From Desulfuromonadaceae bacterium (lineage in GTDB: Bacteria > Desulfobacterota > Desulfuromonadia > Geobacterales > Pseudopelobacteraceae): a stretch of 64,000 nt of DNA. The notes under the pieces were generated by a model that was not told where the DNA came from, made no database searches, and worked only from the letters and a program-made list of their open reading frames with translations. Position numbers and translations under genes: made by a program. The first letter of the stretch is position 1, and each line of letters begins with the position of its first letter. The DNA lies in contig JAQTZV010000003.1 of assembly GCA_028687585.1 (NCBI GenBank), forward strand, positions 124,001 to 188,000. Direction: 5' to 3'. This document shows positions 8,306 through 18,657 of the stretch, piece by piece.

Positions 8306-11108
8306 ATTTACCCAACCAGTCCTTATATCCAGCCCATCCTTTGCACTCATACGTCTGCTCTGGTGTAGCAGGTATATCTTTAGGCTTTTCACCTTTTTCA
8401 GGCATCAATCCCTTTGAATATGCTCTCCACTCCTTCTGGCCTTTTAAAGCGAGAGAGTGAACAAAAGTTCTTGCATCTTCAAACGAACGATATGCTTTCA
8501 GATTGTCACTAATCCGCCCTGTCCCCAACCAATCACCATATCCTTCCCATCCATTATTTTTATATGTTCGCTGGGGATTGCTCGATATGTCCTCTGGTCT
8601 AGCAGCTAGGTCAGGCCTATGACCATGACAGAATGTTTGCCATTCTCTTTGGGTTTGCAGCCCCAGGCTTTGGGCAAATTTTCTTGCTTCTTCAAAAGGT
8701 CGGTATTTTTTATTGAAAGGAGCAATAGTACCTGTACCAATCCAATCACCCCAGTTTATCCAGCCCTTGGTTTGATATTCCTTATCTGGATTACTCGGAA
8801 TGTTCAACGGGCGATTACCCTTTTCGGGAAATTTGCCGTTGCAGAAGTCCCTCCATTCGTTATTTCCACTCAACTTAAGGTTACGAGCAAACTCCCGCGC
8901 TTCTTCAAAAGGTAGGCTTGGTTTAGACCAATTTGAAATTGTTCCACTTCCAAGCCAGTCTCCCCAAGATGTCCAACCATGTCCAATGTAAATCCTATCA
9001 ACTGCAACTGGAATATCTTCAGGTAACTTTTTGAGATGAGTACTGTTTTTACAATAGATGTACCACTCTTTCGCATTATTCAACCCCAACCCTCTGGCAA
9101 ACTCCCGCGCCTCCTCAAAAGGCCGCCACGAAAGCTTCGCCAGCCGACTCCACGCCTGAAGTTCAATCGCCTTTACAAACTCATCCGCACTGATCGCCAC
9201 ACCATCCGGTACAGCAAACTCTACCGGCGAACGCCCTGCGTACTGCCGCCCCTGCGAGATCGTACGGAAATACTCCACAATCCGCTCGTCATTTGCAGCC
9301 AGTGCCCGCAGCACCATCAGGACGCTGTCGAACGGGGTCTGCTCCGGCGTGCCGAGATCATCCACCAGCACCGGGATAACCACATACCCCAGATCCTTGC
9401 CCGGTGCGGGGCGCAGCGCCCGCCCGACCGCCTGAACGATATCAACCGTGCTCCGCTTCGGATCAGCGAACAGCACGCAGTCGATGCCCGGCACATCTAC
9501 CCCTTCAGTCAGGCAGCGGGCATTTGTGACCAGCGATCTATCAGCGGCGGCAAAGGCGTCCAGTTCTCGCTTGCGCACGGCGGTGGGGGTTTTACCGGTG
9601 ACGTGGAAGGTCTCAAGCGAGCCGAATTCCGGGAAGGTGGCGGTCAGAACCTGCTGACTCTCCTTGAAGGCGCGGGCACGGGCAATGCTGGCATGGAAAG
9701 AGACGGCATGGCGGATGGGGTATTTCTGCATTGCTTTGCGTAGCGAAATGAGGGAAGCAAGCATCTCGGCTTCCAGGTCAGCGTTCCATTCCCCCTTGTC
9801 AGGTCGTACCAGCAGATTCGCTCTGACGAGGGCGGCTATTTCAGAACGGGTGACTGCTACCGTGATGATTTTGTAATCGGACAGAATCGGCGGATTGCAC
9901 TCCAGCGCACTCTTGAAGCTCAACAGGTGAAAGGTGTCGCCATACGACTGCGGATCATCCATGCTGAGGATGTTATCGCTGTCACCCCGATAGCGCCGTT
10001 CGGTGGCGGTCATGAAGACGCGGCGATGAATGGTTATATTCTCGTCGTGCAGCAGGTGGTCGAACAGGCTTCCCTTTTTACCGACAGTTTTGTGAGCTTC
10101 GTCGAGGATGCCGAGGCCAAAGTCAAACCTGGCGATACACGCAGCCTCCGCAATGGCACGACCCGACTGGTACGTTGTAAATACTACCGTGATGCCATCA
10201 AAAGCCGGTTTCAGCCACTCCGCTATCTCTTGTGAATTTGTATGTACCCGAACACCCAAATCCTGAACCAGCACGGCAGCATCGTCGCTCTCGGTTTTTA
10301 CCACAGAGTCATCGCTGCAGACTGCAATCCAGCGGATTTTCTTATTGCCTGCAACGGATTCCCGCGCCCAGACTTCCAGCGTCTGCTTGACCAGTGACAA
10401 GCTTGGCACTGCGACCAGCACCGATTTGGCCCGAAGTTGTTCTGCAAGCCACCACCCCGTTAGGCTTTTGCCCGAACCGCACGGCATAATCAGCTTACCG
10501 CGCTCATTGCCATCGGTGACGAAATGCTGAACAGCTTCATTGAGCGCTTCCTGCTGGTGGGGACGAGGAAATGACGGCTTGATGATTATTGGATGATGAG
10601 CAAGGTGGTTGTGGAGGAGTTCAAAGAAGGCGGTATCCAGCTCCCGCCAGGTATTACCGGCCAGGAACGTAAGCCGTTCGCCATGCAGCGCCAGCTTGTG
10701 GCTGAATCGGTCTGCCGTGGTACAGACTAAAGCAAGTTCGATATTCTTACAGACGCCAAAGGCCAGATCGGTGAAAGTTGCCAACTCCCGGCGGGTAAGT
10801 GAGTGTTCAATATCCTCGCGGTACTTGCACTGAATAGCCCAGTAGCTACCTTCTTTCGTGCGGGCAATCAGATCAATGCCTTCATCACTTGTGGGGAGAT
10901 TCAGCTTTTTACTGACATCGGCAGGAACCTTGTTAAGGAGCCACACAGTTTCAAGTTGCGTCGCGTAGACGGGGTGAAGTTGAAGATAGTGGAACGCCAG
11001 AACTTCAAAGGCGTCACCCTTTTGCTTGTTGTTGAATCCTGAAAGGGATGCTGTAAAATCTAGCCAGGAGCTTATGATTACCAGCGAAGGAGCTAGTTCC
11101 TTGCCCAT
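8295..11108 (-). CDS. Mrr-like nuclease/DEAH helicase with four C-terminal repeats
   Basis: A 937-residue fusion. Residues 30-100 look like a restriction-type nuclease: GDAFE (E34), GIDLIA (D79) and AIQCKY (Q93, K95) form the E...D...QxK set. A superfamily-2 helicase follows with Walker A CGSGKS (210-215), DEAH (336-339), TAT (367-369) and motif VI QAVGRALRP (559-567). From 662 to the end are four tandem units of about 60-70 residues, each starting near FEEAREFA and ending GWxxWGDWLG, like the repeats found beside some SF2 helicases and integrases; they may bind DNA. Middle gene of a three-gene unit with a 76-residue protein upstream (16-base overlap) and a HEPN-like protein downstream. Likely anti-phage or DNA-restriction role. 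Confidence 0.88.
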   Translation of the reverse strand: MGKELAPSLVIISSWLDFTASLSGFNNKQKGDAFEVLAFHYLQLHPVYATQLETVWLLNKVPADVSKKLNLPTSDEGIDLIARTKEGSYWAIQCKYREDIEHSLTRRELATFTDLAFGVCKNIELALVCTTADRFSHKLALHGERLTFLAGNTWRELDTAFFELLHNHLAHHPIIIKPSFPRPHQQEALNEAVQHFVTDGNERGKLIMPCGSGKSLTGWWLAEQLRAKSVLVAVPSLSLVKQTLEVWARESVAGNKKIRWIAVCSDDSVVKTESDDAAVLVQDLGVRVHTNSQEIAEWLKPAFDGITVVFTTYQSGRAIAEAACIARFDFGLGILDEAHKTVGKKGSLFDHLLHDENITIHRRVFMTATERRYRGDSDNILSMDDPQSYGDTFHLLSFKSALECNPPILSDYKIITVAVTRSEIAALVRANLLVRPDKGEWNADLEAEMLASLISLRKAMQKYPIRHAVSFHASIARARAFKESQQVLTATFPEFGSLETFHVTGKTPTAVRKRELDAFAAADRSLVTNARCLTEGVDVPGIDCVLFADPKRSTVDIVQAVGRALRPAPGKDLGYVVIPVLVDDLGTPEQTPFDSVLMVLRALAANDERIVEYFRTISQGRQYAGRSPVEFAVPDGVAISADEFVKAIELQAWSRLAKLSWRPFEEAREFARGLGLNNAKEWYIYCKNSTHLKKLPEDIPVAVDRIYIGHGWTSWGDWLGSGTISNWSKPSLPFEEAREFARNLKLSGNNEWRDFCNGKFPEKGNRPLNIPSNPDKEYQTKGWINWGDWIGTGTIAPFNKKYRPFEEARKFAQSLGLQTQREWQTFCHGHRPDLAARPEDISSNPQRTYKNNGWEGYGDWLGTGRISDNLKAYRSFEDARTFVHSLALKGQKEWRAYSKGLMPEKGEKPKDIPATPEQTYECKGWAGYKDWLGKYEF

Positions 11109-11323
11109 TGGATCGCCTCGATCACATCACGTTCGACTATTCCAAAACATGCCATTCTTTTTCGAATTATTTCCAGTATCGGGTCTATCGGCACGATTTT
11201 AACCGGTGTGAGCATGGTCCGATTATTATCCGTACTGGCACCAAACTGATCAAAACCCGGAAAGCTCCCTGCAACTGTTTTTGGAAGGTTCAACTGGCTT
11301 TTAGATGTTTTTCGTGTGACCAT
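11093..11323 (-). CDS. Small protein of unknown function before the helicase
   Basis: A 76-residue basic protein with no family I recognise. The C-terminal half (IVPIDPILEIIRKRMACFGI...) looks like a short helical domain. Its 3' end overlaps the helicase start by 16 bases and GGAAT precedes its ATG. It could be an antitoxin or regulator for the helicase/HEPN pair, but that is inference from position only. Confidence 0.65.
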   Translation of the reverse strand: MVTRKTSKSQLNLPKTVAGSFPGFDQFGASTDNNRTMLTPVKIVPIDPILEIIRKRMACFGIVERDVIEAIQWARN

Positions 11324-11425
11324 ATTCCTTACCTACTTACTTACAGATTGTCATATCATTAGTTGATTTCAATTCAAATATCAGTCTCCCCTGACTTTTT
11401 TATTAAATCAGGTATGTTGTTACAA

Positions 11426-12100
11426 TCACACGTAACGAAGCGGATCACTCAGCCCCGCTTCGGCAAAACCCTTCAGTCGCAGGCGGCAGGAGTCGCACTG
11501 GCCGCAGGAGAGATCTGACTCGGTCGGATCGTAGCAGGAATGCGTCAAGCCGTAATCCACACCCAACTCCACCCCGCGCCGGATGATGTCTGCCTTACTC
11601 AGATTAATCAGCGGTGCGTGAATTTTGAGCGGTGCAGTTCCCTCGACCCCGGCTTTGGTGGCCAGATTGGCCATCTTCTCATACGCCTCGATATATTTCG
11701 GGCGACAGTCGGGATACCCGGAGTAATCGAGGGCGTTGACACCGATATAGATATCTGACGCGCCCAGAACCTCGGCCCACCCCAGAGCGAAGGAAAGGAA
11801 AATGGTGTTGCGCGCCGGAACATAGGTAACCGGAATGTCGTCACCGACGCCGTCTTTGGGCACATCAATATCAGCCGTCAAGGCGCTGCCACCCATCAGG
11901 CGCAGATCGAATTCTACCACCAGGTGCTCCGCTGCGCCGATCCGCTTTGCATTCTGCCGGGCGACCGACAACTCAACGCTATGCCGCTGACCATAAGAAA
12001 AACTGATGGCGTAGGGGATAAAGCCGTCTGCTCTGGCAATTGCCATGCAGGTGGTGGAATCCAGGCCGCTGCTGTATAAAACTACCGCTTTCCGTTGCAT
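11426..12100 (-). CDS. queC: 7-cyano-7-deazaguanine synthase
   Basis: Makes preQ0 from 7-carboxy-7-deazaguanine, ammonia and ATP on the way to queuosine. The protein is 224 residues. It has the PP-loop SSGLDSTT near the N terminus, [18 protein letters not shown] in the middle, and the zinc-binding cysteines near the C terminus ([16 protein letters not shown]). The ATG at 12100 is chosen because GGAGG lies nine bases upstream; the frame is open 18 codons further but lacks a better site. No other queuosine gene is adjacent. It precedes the helicase operon on the same strand, with a 100-base gap. Confidence 0.95.
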   Translation of the reverse strand: MQRKAVVLYSSGLDSTTCMAIARADGFIPYAISFSYGQRHSVELSVARQNAKRIGAAEHLVVEFDLRLMGGSALTADIDVPKDGVGDDIPVTYVPARNTIFLSFALGWAEVLGASDIYIGVNALDYSGYPDCRPKYIEAYEKMANLATKAGVEGTAPLKIHAPLINLSKADIIRRGVELGVDYGLTHSCYDPTESDLSCGQCDSCRLRLKGFAEAGLSDPLRYV

Positions 12101-12172
12101 GATATGGGCCTCCAAGAGGGTGCTTCGAGTTTTATGAATTGCAATTTTACGCATATTGAGTACAATAAGTCC

Positions 12173-12204
12173 ACTTTTCTCATGAGTCTCCGCCGGAGAA
12201 AAGT
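12173..12204. other. Inverted repeat between divergent queC and DUF507
   Basis: ACTTTTCTC (12173-12181) and GAGAAAAGT (12196-12204) are perfect inverted copies around a GC-rich loop. It lies in the divergent intergenic space, so it could be an operator for one or both genes. Confidence 0.4.
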
Positions 12205-12221
12205 AAAATCATCCCATCGAT

Positions 12222-12247
12222 GAGGCCTGCCGGACAGCGGGCCTTTT
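12222..12247 (+). terminator. Terminator-like hairpin before DUF507 gene
   Basis: An AGGCC/GGCCT stem with a small bulge, followed by TTTTC, 15 bases before the first DUF507 start. It could act as a leader attenuator; the T run is short. Confidence 0.35.
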
Positions 12248-12261
12248 CAATTTGAGGCGTC

Positions 12262-12549
12262 ATGCGACTGAAAGAAGAACAGATACGTGGGTTGGCAGAA
12301 AAAGTTTACAACGATCTGGTGGCTGAAAACCTGATCACGCCGCGTGGTGAGCGCACGGCCGTTGTTGCCGGTATTGCCGGCGCCCTGTCAAAAAACTTTG
12401 CCGCTGAACAGAAGCTGGAACGGGATGCGGAGAAACTGCTGGATGAAACGCTTGATGCCATGGGGAGCGGCGCCGCCCAGATTGACCGACGCCGCATGCT
12501 GAAGATGGTCAAGGATAAACTGGCGAAGGAACGTAAGATAGTCCTGTGA
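12262..12549 (+). CDS. DUF507 family protein (first of pair)
   Basis: A 95-residue helical, charged cytoplasmic protein of the DUF507 family, which often occurs as two tandem genes in delta-proteobacteria. Starts MRLKEEQI with GAGGCG upstream. The role is not known. It is followed 41 bases later by a second family member. Confidence 0.85.
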   Translation: MRLKEEQIRGLAEKVYNDLVAENLITPRGERTAVVAGIAGALSKNFAAEQKLERDAEKLLDETLDAMGSGAAQIDRRRMLKMVKDKLAKERKIVL

Positions 12550-12590
12550 GTTCAATTCCAAATCATGCGGAATTGTAAGGAGTTTTAATT

Positions 12591-12851
12591 ATGTCATTAT
12601 CGGAAGACCGTATATCAACAATGGCTCATGAAATTATCACCTGTATCTGGCGGGACGATCTGGCAGACGTATCTGATGACAGCCGGGCGCTGCGGCGGGT
12701 CAAGCAATCGCTGGAAGCTTTTTTTGGCGCCGTGGATGACATTGAAGAAGCGGTCAAGGCGAAATTGCGCAACAAGGCTCCCGGCAGCCGCGATTACGAC
12801 GTCCTTTATCAGAAATTCTACCATGACGAAATGGCCCGGAGAAAGCTGTAA
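12591..12851 (+). CDS. DUF507 family protein (second of pair)
   Basis: An 86-residue protein with the same layout as the preceding gene: an N-terminal SEDRIS segment, a central helix, and a C-terminal DYDVLYQKFYHDE. TAAGGAG lies upstream of the ATG. The pair is probably co-transcribed and may form a heteromer. Function unknown. Confidence 0.83.
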   Translation: MSLSEDRISTMAHEIITCIWRDDLADVSDDSRALRRVKQSLEAFFGAVDDIEEAVKAKLRNKAPGSRDYDVLYQKFYHDEMARRKL

Positions 12852-12856
12852 CGTGG

Positions 12857-12933
12857 TTTGACTCCGCTCACCAACCGTACCCTGATCCGTTACTCTGAGT
12901 CTGTTCACCAGACGTTCCCTGAACGGAGTCGAA
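12857..12933. repeat. Short inverted-repeat element
   Basis: Arms TTTGACTCCGCTCA (12857-12870) and TGAACGGAGTCGAA (12920-12933) are inverted copies. It occupies the gap between the DUF507 pair and the lytic transglycosylase gene. Confidence 0.5.
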
Positions 12934-13005
12934 GGACTTGTGTAAATTCAAATACTTCACGGCCATGGGCAGACGCTCACGGCCATTTTCACAAAAGGCG
13001 GATAT

Positions 13006-15093
13006 ATGTTGCTGTACTTCAGGCCGATGCTGCTGGCCTTTTCCGGTGTTGTTTTTTTAGCCTTCCCGGGTCTCTCCTCATCTGCCGATGATTATCTGAA
13101 TCGAGCTGCACAGCAGTATCGCGAAAAAGATTTCGGCGACGCCTATACGCTGGCCGGAAAATCTGTCGACCTGACGCAGCGGTCATTTCTGCGCGGCATG
13201 GCCGCCTTTCGCCTGGACAAATTTGAAGAAGCAGCACTGCTTCTGGCCGAAGCAGAGCAGAAGCTGCCGCTGGTAGCTGATTATGCAGCTTATTACCATG
13301 CGGAAGCTTTGTTTAAATTGAAGCGGTACTCTGCTGCGTCCGCGAAAGCGGCACCTTTCGCATCGGCATTTCCCTCTTCCCGGCTGATCCGCCGCTCGGA
13401 AAAACTGAGTGCTGATATTCTCTATGAAGCGGGCGATTACAAGGGCGCCCTCAAATCGTATCAGTCATACATCGAGAAATATACTTCGGGGAGTGATGCT
13501 ATTGATGCCAGTTATTCCCTGGCACGCTGCCGGGAAGAGCTGGCAGACCCGAGCGGCGCACAGATGATCTATCGGAGCATCTGGCTCAACAGCCCTGCAT
13601 CGCCTTTTGCGGCACAGTCGCAGGAACGGCTCAAGCAGCTGGAGAAATCGCCACTCAAAGCGATTCCCTATACGTCGGAAGAACTTCTGAAACGTGCGTC
13701 CGCTCTCTATGTGCAGAATGAGTTCACTGCCTCCCTGAAAACGTTGGAAATGATCCCTGCAGAGACGCAATCTCAGGCCATTGCTACCCGCATTGGTCTG
13801 CGGGTCGGTATGGCCCGGTATCGGCTGCGCCAGTATAAACTGGCTGAAAAAGAGTTTGCCAAGGTCTCCGTCTCTCCTCTGACCGGGCCGCGTTCGGAAG
13901 CCCGTTTCTGGCTGGCCAAGTCACTTGATCGTCAGAATCTGAAAGAGCGTGCCCTGGCGCTGTATCTGGAGTTGGCTGGTGGGGGGAAAAAACAGGAATT
14001 TGCAGACGGTGCTCTGGTTGAGGCGGCCCGACTACAGCGCGGTCTCGGGCAGTATGGTGAAGCGGCCCGGTTGTTTGATCAGGCTGTCAGGATTTCTTCC
14101 GAATCGAAGGCGGTCGGCAGACTAACCTGGGATGCGGGGTGGTGCCGGTACCTGGCGGGTGAATATCTGGCGGCCGTCGAGATTTTCAAGAGATTGTTGC
14201 ACGACGAAACGCAACGTGAAAAGGCATTGTACTGGCTGGGACGGGCGCTCGAAAAAAGTGGTGATACTGCAGCCTCGTACTATCTGGCTCTGCAGAACGA
14301 ATTCCCCGCCGGTTTTTATGCCACCTGGTATCGTGATCAGAAGGGAATCAAAGACAATAGGGAAGCGCTCGGCAATCGTGATGCAGTCGCGGAACTTCCC
14401 CTTCTGGCAGGATTTGACAAACCGCGCCTGCTGGCGGCACTTGGCCTGTTTGAAGAGTCCCGCGCTGAGGCGGCGGTGGTCAGGAAAAAAAATGGGGAGA
14501 GGAAGTCGCCGTTTCCCGCTCTTGCCCGGCTCTTTCTCGAAATGCACGACTACGGGTCGGCTATTTCCCTGTTTATGCAGAACCGTCCGATTGCCTGGGA
14601 AAAGGGGACATTGCCGCTCTGGACGGCCGGTTATCCCCGGGCCTACCCGGAACTTATCAGCCAGAATGCACGGCTGAACGATCTTTCAGAAGGGTTGGTG
14701 TATGCCCTGATCCGGGCGGAAAGCGGCTTTACTTCCGCGATAAAATCGAGCGCCGGAGCGATCGGATTAATGCAGATGATGCCTGCCACCGCGAAGATGA
14801 CCGCCCATGAAAAGGGGGAATTTAATCCCCGGAGGCTTATCGACCCGGAGTACAATATCCGCCTTGGTACGAAGCACCTCTATGACCTGATGAAGGTGCA
14901 GAGCGGTGATGTTGTCTACGTGGCGGCGGCATACAATGCCGGGTCGGGGGCGCTGGAACGCTGGAAAAAGAGCTTCAAGGGGCTGAGCAAGGATGAATTT
15001 ATTGAGAGTATTCCGTATCAGGAAACCCGCGATTATGTGAAAAAGGTGTACGCCTCGGCGGCGACCTATCGCCAGTTATACGGACTGAAATAA
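13006..15093 (+). CDS. Soluble lytic murein transglycosylase
   Basis: Periplasmic enzyme that cleaves peptidoglycan between MurNAc and GlcNAc to give 1,6-anhydro ends. The protein is 695 residues. It has a signal peptide over about residues 1-27, a long helical superhelix with TPR-like repeats as in Slt70, and a C-terminal SLT domain. In the latter, E572 of RAESGF is the catalytic acid, followed by GAIGLMQMMPATA and AAYNAGSG. GGCGGA precedes the ATG; an ATG eight codons in is an alternative. mutS follows 39 bases later, perhaps in the same transcript. Confidence 0.93.
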   Translation: MLLYFRPMLLAFSGVVFLAFPGLSSSADDYLNRAAQQYREKDFGDAYTLAGKSVDLTQRSFLRGMAAFRLDKFEEAALLLAEAEQKLPLVADYAAYYHAEALFKLKRYSAASAKAAPFASAFPSSRLIRRSEKLSADILYEAGDYKGALKSYQSYIEKYTSGSDAIDASYSLARCREELADPSGAQMIYRSIWLNSPASPFAAQSQERLKQLEKSPLKAIPYTSEELLKRASALYVQNEFTASLKTLEMIPAETQSQAIATRIGLRVGMARYRLRQYKLAEKEFAKVSVSPLTGPRSEARFWLAKSLDRQNLKERALALYLELAGGGKKQEFADGALVEAARLQRGLGQYGEAARLFDQAVRISSESKAVGRLTWDAGWCRYLAGEYLAAVEIFKRLLHDETQREKALYWLGRALEKSGDTAASYYLALQNEFPAGFYATWYRDQKGIKDNREALGNRDAVAELPLLAGFDKPRLLAALGLFEESRAEAAVVRKKNGERKSPFPALARLFLEMHDYGSAISLFMQNRPIAWEKGTLPLWTAGYPRAYPELISQNARLNDLSEGLVYALIRAESGFTSAIKSSAGAIGLMQMMPATAKMTAHEKGEFNPRRLIDPEYNIRLGTKHLYDLMKVQSGDVVYVAAAYNAGSGALERWKKSFKGLSKDEFIESIPYQETRDYVKKVYASAATYRQLYGLK

Positions 15094-15132
15094 TCGGTAT
15101 TCCAATTTCACCAGGAAAAAGGCACGTACTAG

Positions 15133-17745
15133 ATGGCAGAGCAAACACCCATGATGCGGCAATATCTGGAGATCAAATCGGGATACCCCAATGCGGTTCT
15201 GTTTTTTCGTATGGGGGATTTTTATGAAATGTTCCTGGATGACGCGCTGCTGGCTTCCCGGATTCTGGATATCGCCCTGACATCCCGCAACAAAGGGAGC
15301 GGCGACGAGATTCCCTTTTGTGGCGTACCCTATCATTCTGTTGCGCCGTATATTGCCAAACTGATTGAAACCGGCCATAAAGTGGCTATCTGTGAGCAGG
15401 TCGAAGATCCGAAACAGTCCAAGGGGATTGTCCGGCGAGAGGTTGTCAGGGTTGTTACTCCCGGCCTCCTGATCGAGTCGGAGAGTCTGGTTCCGGATGA
15501 GAACAATTATCTGCTGGCCCTCTGCGAGGTTCCAGGCGGAAGCTGGGGCTGCGCCTGGCTGGATGTCTCGACCGGAGAATTCCGGGCGACGGAGCAGACA
15601 GGGGCCGCTGCTGCACTAGCTGAGGCAGTCGGCATCAACCCGCGTGAGATTCTGCTTTCTGACTCGCTTGAACGGGACGCTCTGCCAGCTGACCTTCGTG
15701 CCTTCCTGAACGAGCGGATCATTTCCCGGGCCCCGGCCTGGATCTATGACCGTGACTATGCGACGAAGCTTCTCTGTGACCATTTCGGGACGGCATCGGT
15801 TGAAGCGCTCGGGCTTGAAGGGGTTCCGGCTGCACTGCTTGCTGCCGCCGCTGCTCTCTATTATCTGCGGGAAAACCGCAAGGCTGCGCTGCCGCATATC
15901 CGGGATATCCTCGTCTCCCGGCGTAGTCAGCATCTGGCGCTTGACCCTGCCACCCGGCGCAATCTGGAGATCACCGCCAGCATGGCGGAAGGGAAACGGG
16001 CCGGTTCACTGCTGGGTTGTCTGGACCGTACCGGCACGGCTATGGGCGCCCGTCGTTTGAAGCAGTGGCTCAGTTATCCGTTGATCGAGCTTGAGCCGAT
16101 CAGGCAGCGGCTTGATGCCGTAGAAGAGATGCTGGATTCGCCCGATTTGCGGGAAAAGCTTTGCGCGTGTTTGAAAAACGTTGCCGATCTGGAGCGCCTG
16201 AACGGCCGTATCGGCATGGCCAGTGCCGGTGGTCGAGATCTGCGAGCACTACATGATTCACTGGTTCATGTGCCGCCGTTACTGGATCTGCTGGTGGGGA
16301 CGGAGAGTTCTCTGCTGCAGTCGCTGACGCTCTCTATCGATCCTCTGGATGATATCCTGCAGCTGATGTCGCGCGGAATCATCGAAGCTCCGCCATTTTC
16401 GCTTCGTGATGGGGGGATCATCGCACCCGGCTATAATGCCGAGCTTGACGAACTGCGCAGCATCAGCAGTGAAGGTAAAGGTTTTATCGCCCGCCTGGAG
16501 GCTCAGGAGCGGGCCCGTACCGGCATCTCCACCCTTAAAATCCGCTACAACCGGGTTTTCGGCTATTCTATCGAGATTACCAAAAGCAATCTGGCTGCCG
16601 TACCGGCTGATTACGTCCGACGCCAGACCCTTGCCAATGCTGAACGCTACGTCACCGAAGAGTTGAAAAACTACGAAGAGAAGGTGCTCGGAGCTGAAGA
16701 TCGGATCTGTACCCTCGAATTTACGCTGTTTCAGGAAATTCGAGAACTGGTGGCCGCTCAGGCCGAACGGATTTCCCGAACTGCTGACGGAGTGGCGGTC
16801 CTCGATGTGCTGCTTTCCCTGGCTGCGGTCGCCGATGAACGGAGTTACTGCAAGCCGCTTGTTGATACCTCTGCGGTCATCGACATCCGCGACGGCCGCC
16901 ATCCGGTGATCGAGGCGATGAAGCTGGGAGAACGCTTCGTGCCGAACGATACCCTGCTTGATGCCGAAACGAACCAGCTGGTAATGATAACCGGCCCGAA
17001 TATGGCGGGTAAATCAACCTATATGCGTCAGGTGGCGCTGATCACCCTGATGGCTCAGGCCGGCAGCTTCGTCCCGGCTTCAGCGGCGCGAATCGGCATT
17101 GCCGACCGTATCTTCACCCGCGTTGGTGCCGGTGACAATCTGGCCCGCGGTCAGTCAACCTTTATGCTGGAGATGATGGAGGCGGCCGGGATTCTCCGCA
17201 ATGCCACCCCGCAGAGTCTGATAATCATGGATGAAATCGGCCGCGGCACCTCGACCTTTGACGGTGTTTCAATTGCCTGGGCCGTTGCGGAGTATATCCA
17301 TGACACTCCAACCTGTCGAAGCCGGACACTCTTCGCCACCCACTACCACGAGCTGACGGAGCTGGCTGTAACCCGTGAGCGGATCAAAAACTTCACCGTA
17401 GCGGTGCGGGAGTGGAACGATCAGATCATCTTTCTGCGTACGATTATTCCGGGAGGTGCTTCTCACTCGTACGGTATCCAGGTGGCCCGTCTTGCCGGTA
17501 TGCCGTCTGATGTCATCGAACGCGCCAAGGAGATTCTGCGCAACCTGGAAAACGGAGAGTTTGAGGAAGGGGCCCCCCGGCTGGCCAAGAGCAGCAAGAA
17601 ACCACTTCGTGAGCCGTCTCCCCAATTTTCCCTGTTTGAAACCGGTGAAGATCAGCTGCGCCAGCGCCTGAAGAAACTCAATATCGCCACCCTGACCCCA
17701 CTGGAAGCGCTTAACCTGCTGGATGAGTTGAAGCGGATGGTGTGA
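15133..17745 (+). CDS. mutS: DNA mismatch repair protein MutS
   Basis: Recognises mismatches and starts repair with MutL. The protein is 870 residues, the usual length. The N-terminal mismatch-recognition motif is intact ([11 protein letters not shown], with the phenylalanine that stacks on the mismatch). The ATPase has Walker [10 protein letters not shown], Walker [16 protein letters not shown] and a following FATHYHEL. The start [10 protein letters not shown] has only a weak ribosome-binding site. mutL is not in the window. Confidence 0.97.
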   Translation: MAEQTPMMRQYLEIKSGYPNAVLFFRMGDFYEMFLDDALLASRILDIALTSRNKGSGDEIPFCGVPYHSVAPYIAKLIETGHKVAICEQVEDPKQSKGIVRREVVRVVTPGLLIESESLVPDENNYLLALCEVPGGSWGCAWLDVSTGEFRATEQTGAAAALAEAVGINPREILLSDSLERDALPADLRAFLNERIISRAPAWIYDRDYATKLLCDHFGTASVEALGLEGVPAALLAAAAALYYLRENRKAALPHIRDILVSRRSQHLALDPATRRNLEITASMAEGKRAGSLLGCLDRTGTAMGARRLKQWLSYPLIELEPIRQRLDAVEEMLDSPDLREKLCACLKNVADLERLNGRIGMASAGGRDLRALHDSLVHVPPLLDLLVGTESSLLQSLTLSIDPLDDILQLMSRGIIEAPPFSLRDGGIIAPGYNAELDELRSISSEGKGFIARLEAQERARTGISTLKIRYNRVFGYSIEITKSNLAAVPADYVRRQTLANAERYVTEELKNYEEKVLGAEDRICTLEFTLFQEIRELVAAQAERISRTADGVAVLDVLLSLAAVADERSYCKPLVDTSAVIDIRDGRHPVIEAMKLGERFVPNDTLLDAETNQLVMITGPNMAGKSTYMRQVALITLMAQAGSFVPASAARIGIADRIFTRVGAGDNLARGQSTFMLEMMEAAGILRNATPQSLIIMDEIGRGTSTFDGVSIAWAVAEYIHDTPTCRSRTLFATHYHELTELAVTRERIKNFTVAVREWNDQIIFLRTIIPGGASHSYGIQVARLAGMPSDVIERAKEILRNLENGEFEEGAPRLAKSSKKPLREPSPQFSLFETGEDQLRQRLKKLNIATLTPLEALNLLDELKRMV

Positions 17746-17851
17746 TGTATCTGCGGGTGTTGCTGAAAACTCAAATAATGATTGCTAATGAAATTATTTG
17801 TAGTAAAGTCTTATCAATCAATACATTACCTGTGTTTTCCGGGAGGTTTGT

Positions 17852-18649
17852 GTGAAAAAGATTTTCTTTATTATGTGTTTAGTGTTGGTTGGTGTCACTC
17901 TTGGCTGGGCGAGCGGCATGAAGAAGAAAAAGCTGCCTCCCTACGAATACGGAAGCGTGTCGATAAACAATTACTCACAACAATCAGGAATGCAGCCGGT
18001 ATTGTTTGATCACTGGCTGCATCGGCAATATGCAACGTGCAGGCTGTGCCATGTTGATATCGGTTTCGGCATGACCGCCGGTTCCACCAAGATTCGGGCG
18101 GTCGATAATATGAAGGGCTATTACTGCGGCACATGCCATAACGGCAAACAGAGCGCTGTTTTCAAAAAGAAGGTGTTTGATTCGTGTGCCAAGGATTACA
18201 ACAGGGACGACTATAAGCGCTGCACCCGCTGCCATGTTCTCGAAAGAAGCAGTGCCAGAGAAGAAGAATTCGAGCGCTTCGCAGAAAAAATGCCCAAGGA
18301 ACGGCTTGGCAACGGTATTAATTGGGAAAAGGCCGAGTCACAGGGTCTGGTAAAGCCTGTCGACCAACTGGAAGGGGTCTCAGCCACAAAACAGAAGCTT
18401 AAAGTACAGCCGGATTTTTCACTCAAGGCAAAAATAGACGGGATGCCGGACATCATCTTCTCGCACAAAAAACATACGGTCTGGAACGGCTGCGAACTCT
18501 GCCACCCGGATATTTTTGTCGGTATAAAAAAGGGGGCGACGAAATATACCATGGTTGATCTCTTTGAAGGCCGATACTGCGGCGTCTGTCACGATAAAGT
18601 CGCATTCCCGCAATCAGATTGCACGCGTTGCCATAGCAAGCAACCGTAG
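17852..18649 (+). CDS. Six-heme c-type cytochrome
   Basis: Periplasmic or surface electron carrier of 265 residues. It has a signal peptide (about 1-21) and six CxxCH motifs at 63-67, 92-96, 124-128, 214-218, 243-247 and 257-261, in two groups of three. Each group resembles the tri-heme c7-type domain common in Geobacter, and extra histidines nearby (FDHWLH, FSHKKH) can serve as axial ligands. GTG start at 17852 with GGGAGG six bases before it. First gene of an operon with a small secreted protein and a paralogous six-heme cytochrome. A role in extracellular or periplasmic electron transfer is likely; the redox partner is unknown. Confidence 0.93.
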   Translation: MKKIFFIMCLVLVGVTLGWASGMKKKKLPPYEYGSVSINNYSQQSGMQPVLFDHWLHRQYATCRLCHVDIGFGMTAGSTKIRAVDNMKGYYCGTCHNGKQSAVFKKKVFDSCAKDYNRDDYKRCTRCHVLERSSAREEEFERFAEKMPKERLGNGINWEKAESQGLVKPVDQLEGVSATKQKLKVQPDFSLKAKIDGMPDIIFSHKKHTVWNGCELCHPDIFVGIKKGATKYTMVDLFEGRYCGVCHDKVAFPQSDCTRCHSKQP

Positions 18650-18657
18650 GAGCCGCA

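Noticed and set aside
9036..9743. 235-residue plus-strand frame inside the helicase gene
   Set aside because: Arginine- and proline-rich shadow of the helicase, with no recognisable domain.
17745..17851. Search for a GEMM-type cyclic dinucleotide riboswitch before the cytochrome operon
   Set aside because: The gap is short and lacks the conserved GEMM core; only a GGGAGG ribosome-binding site is evident.
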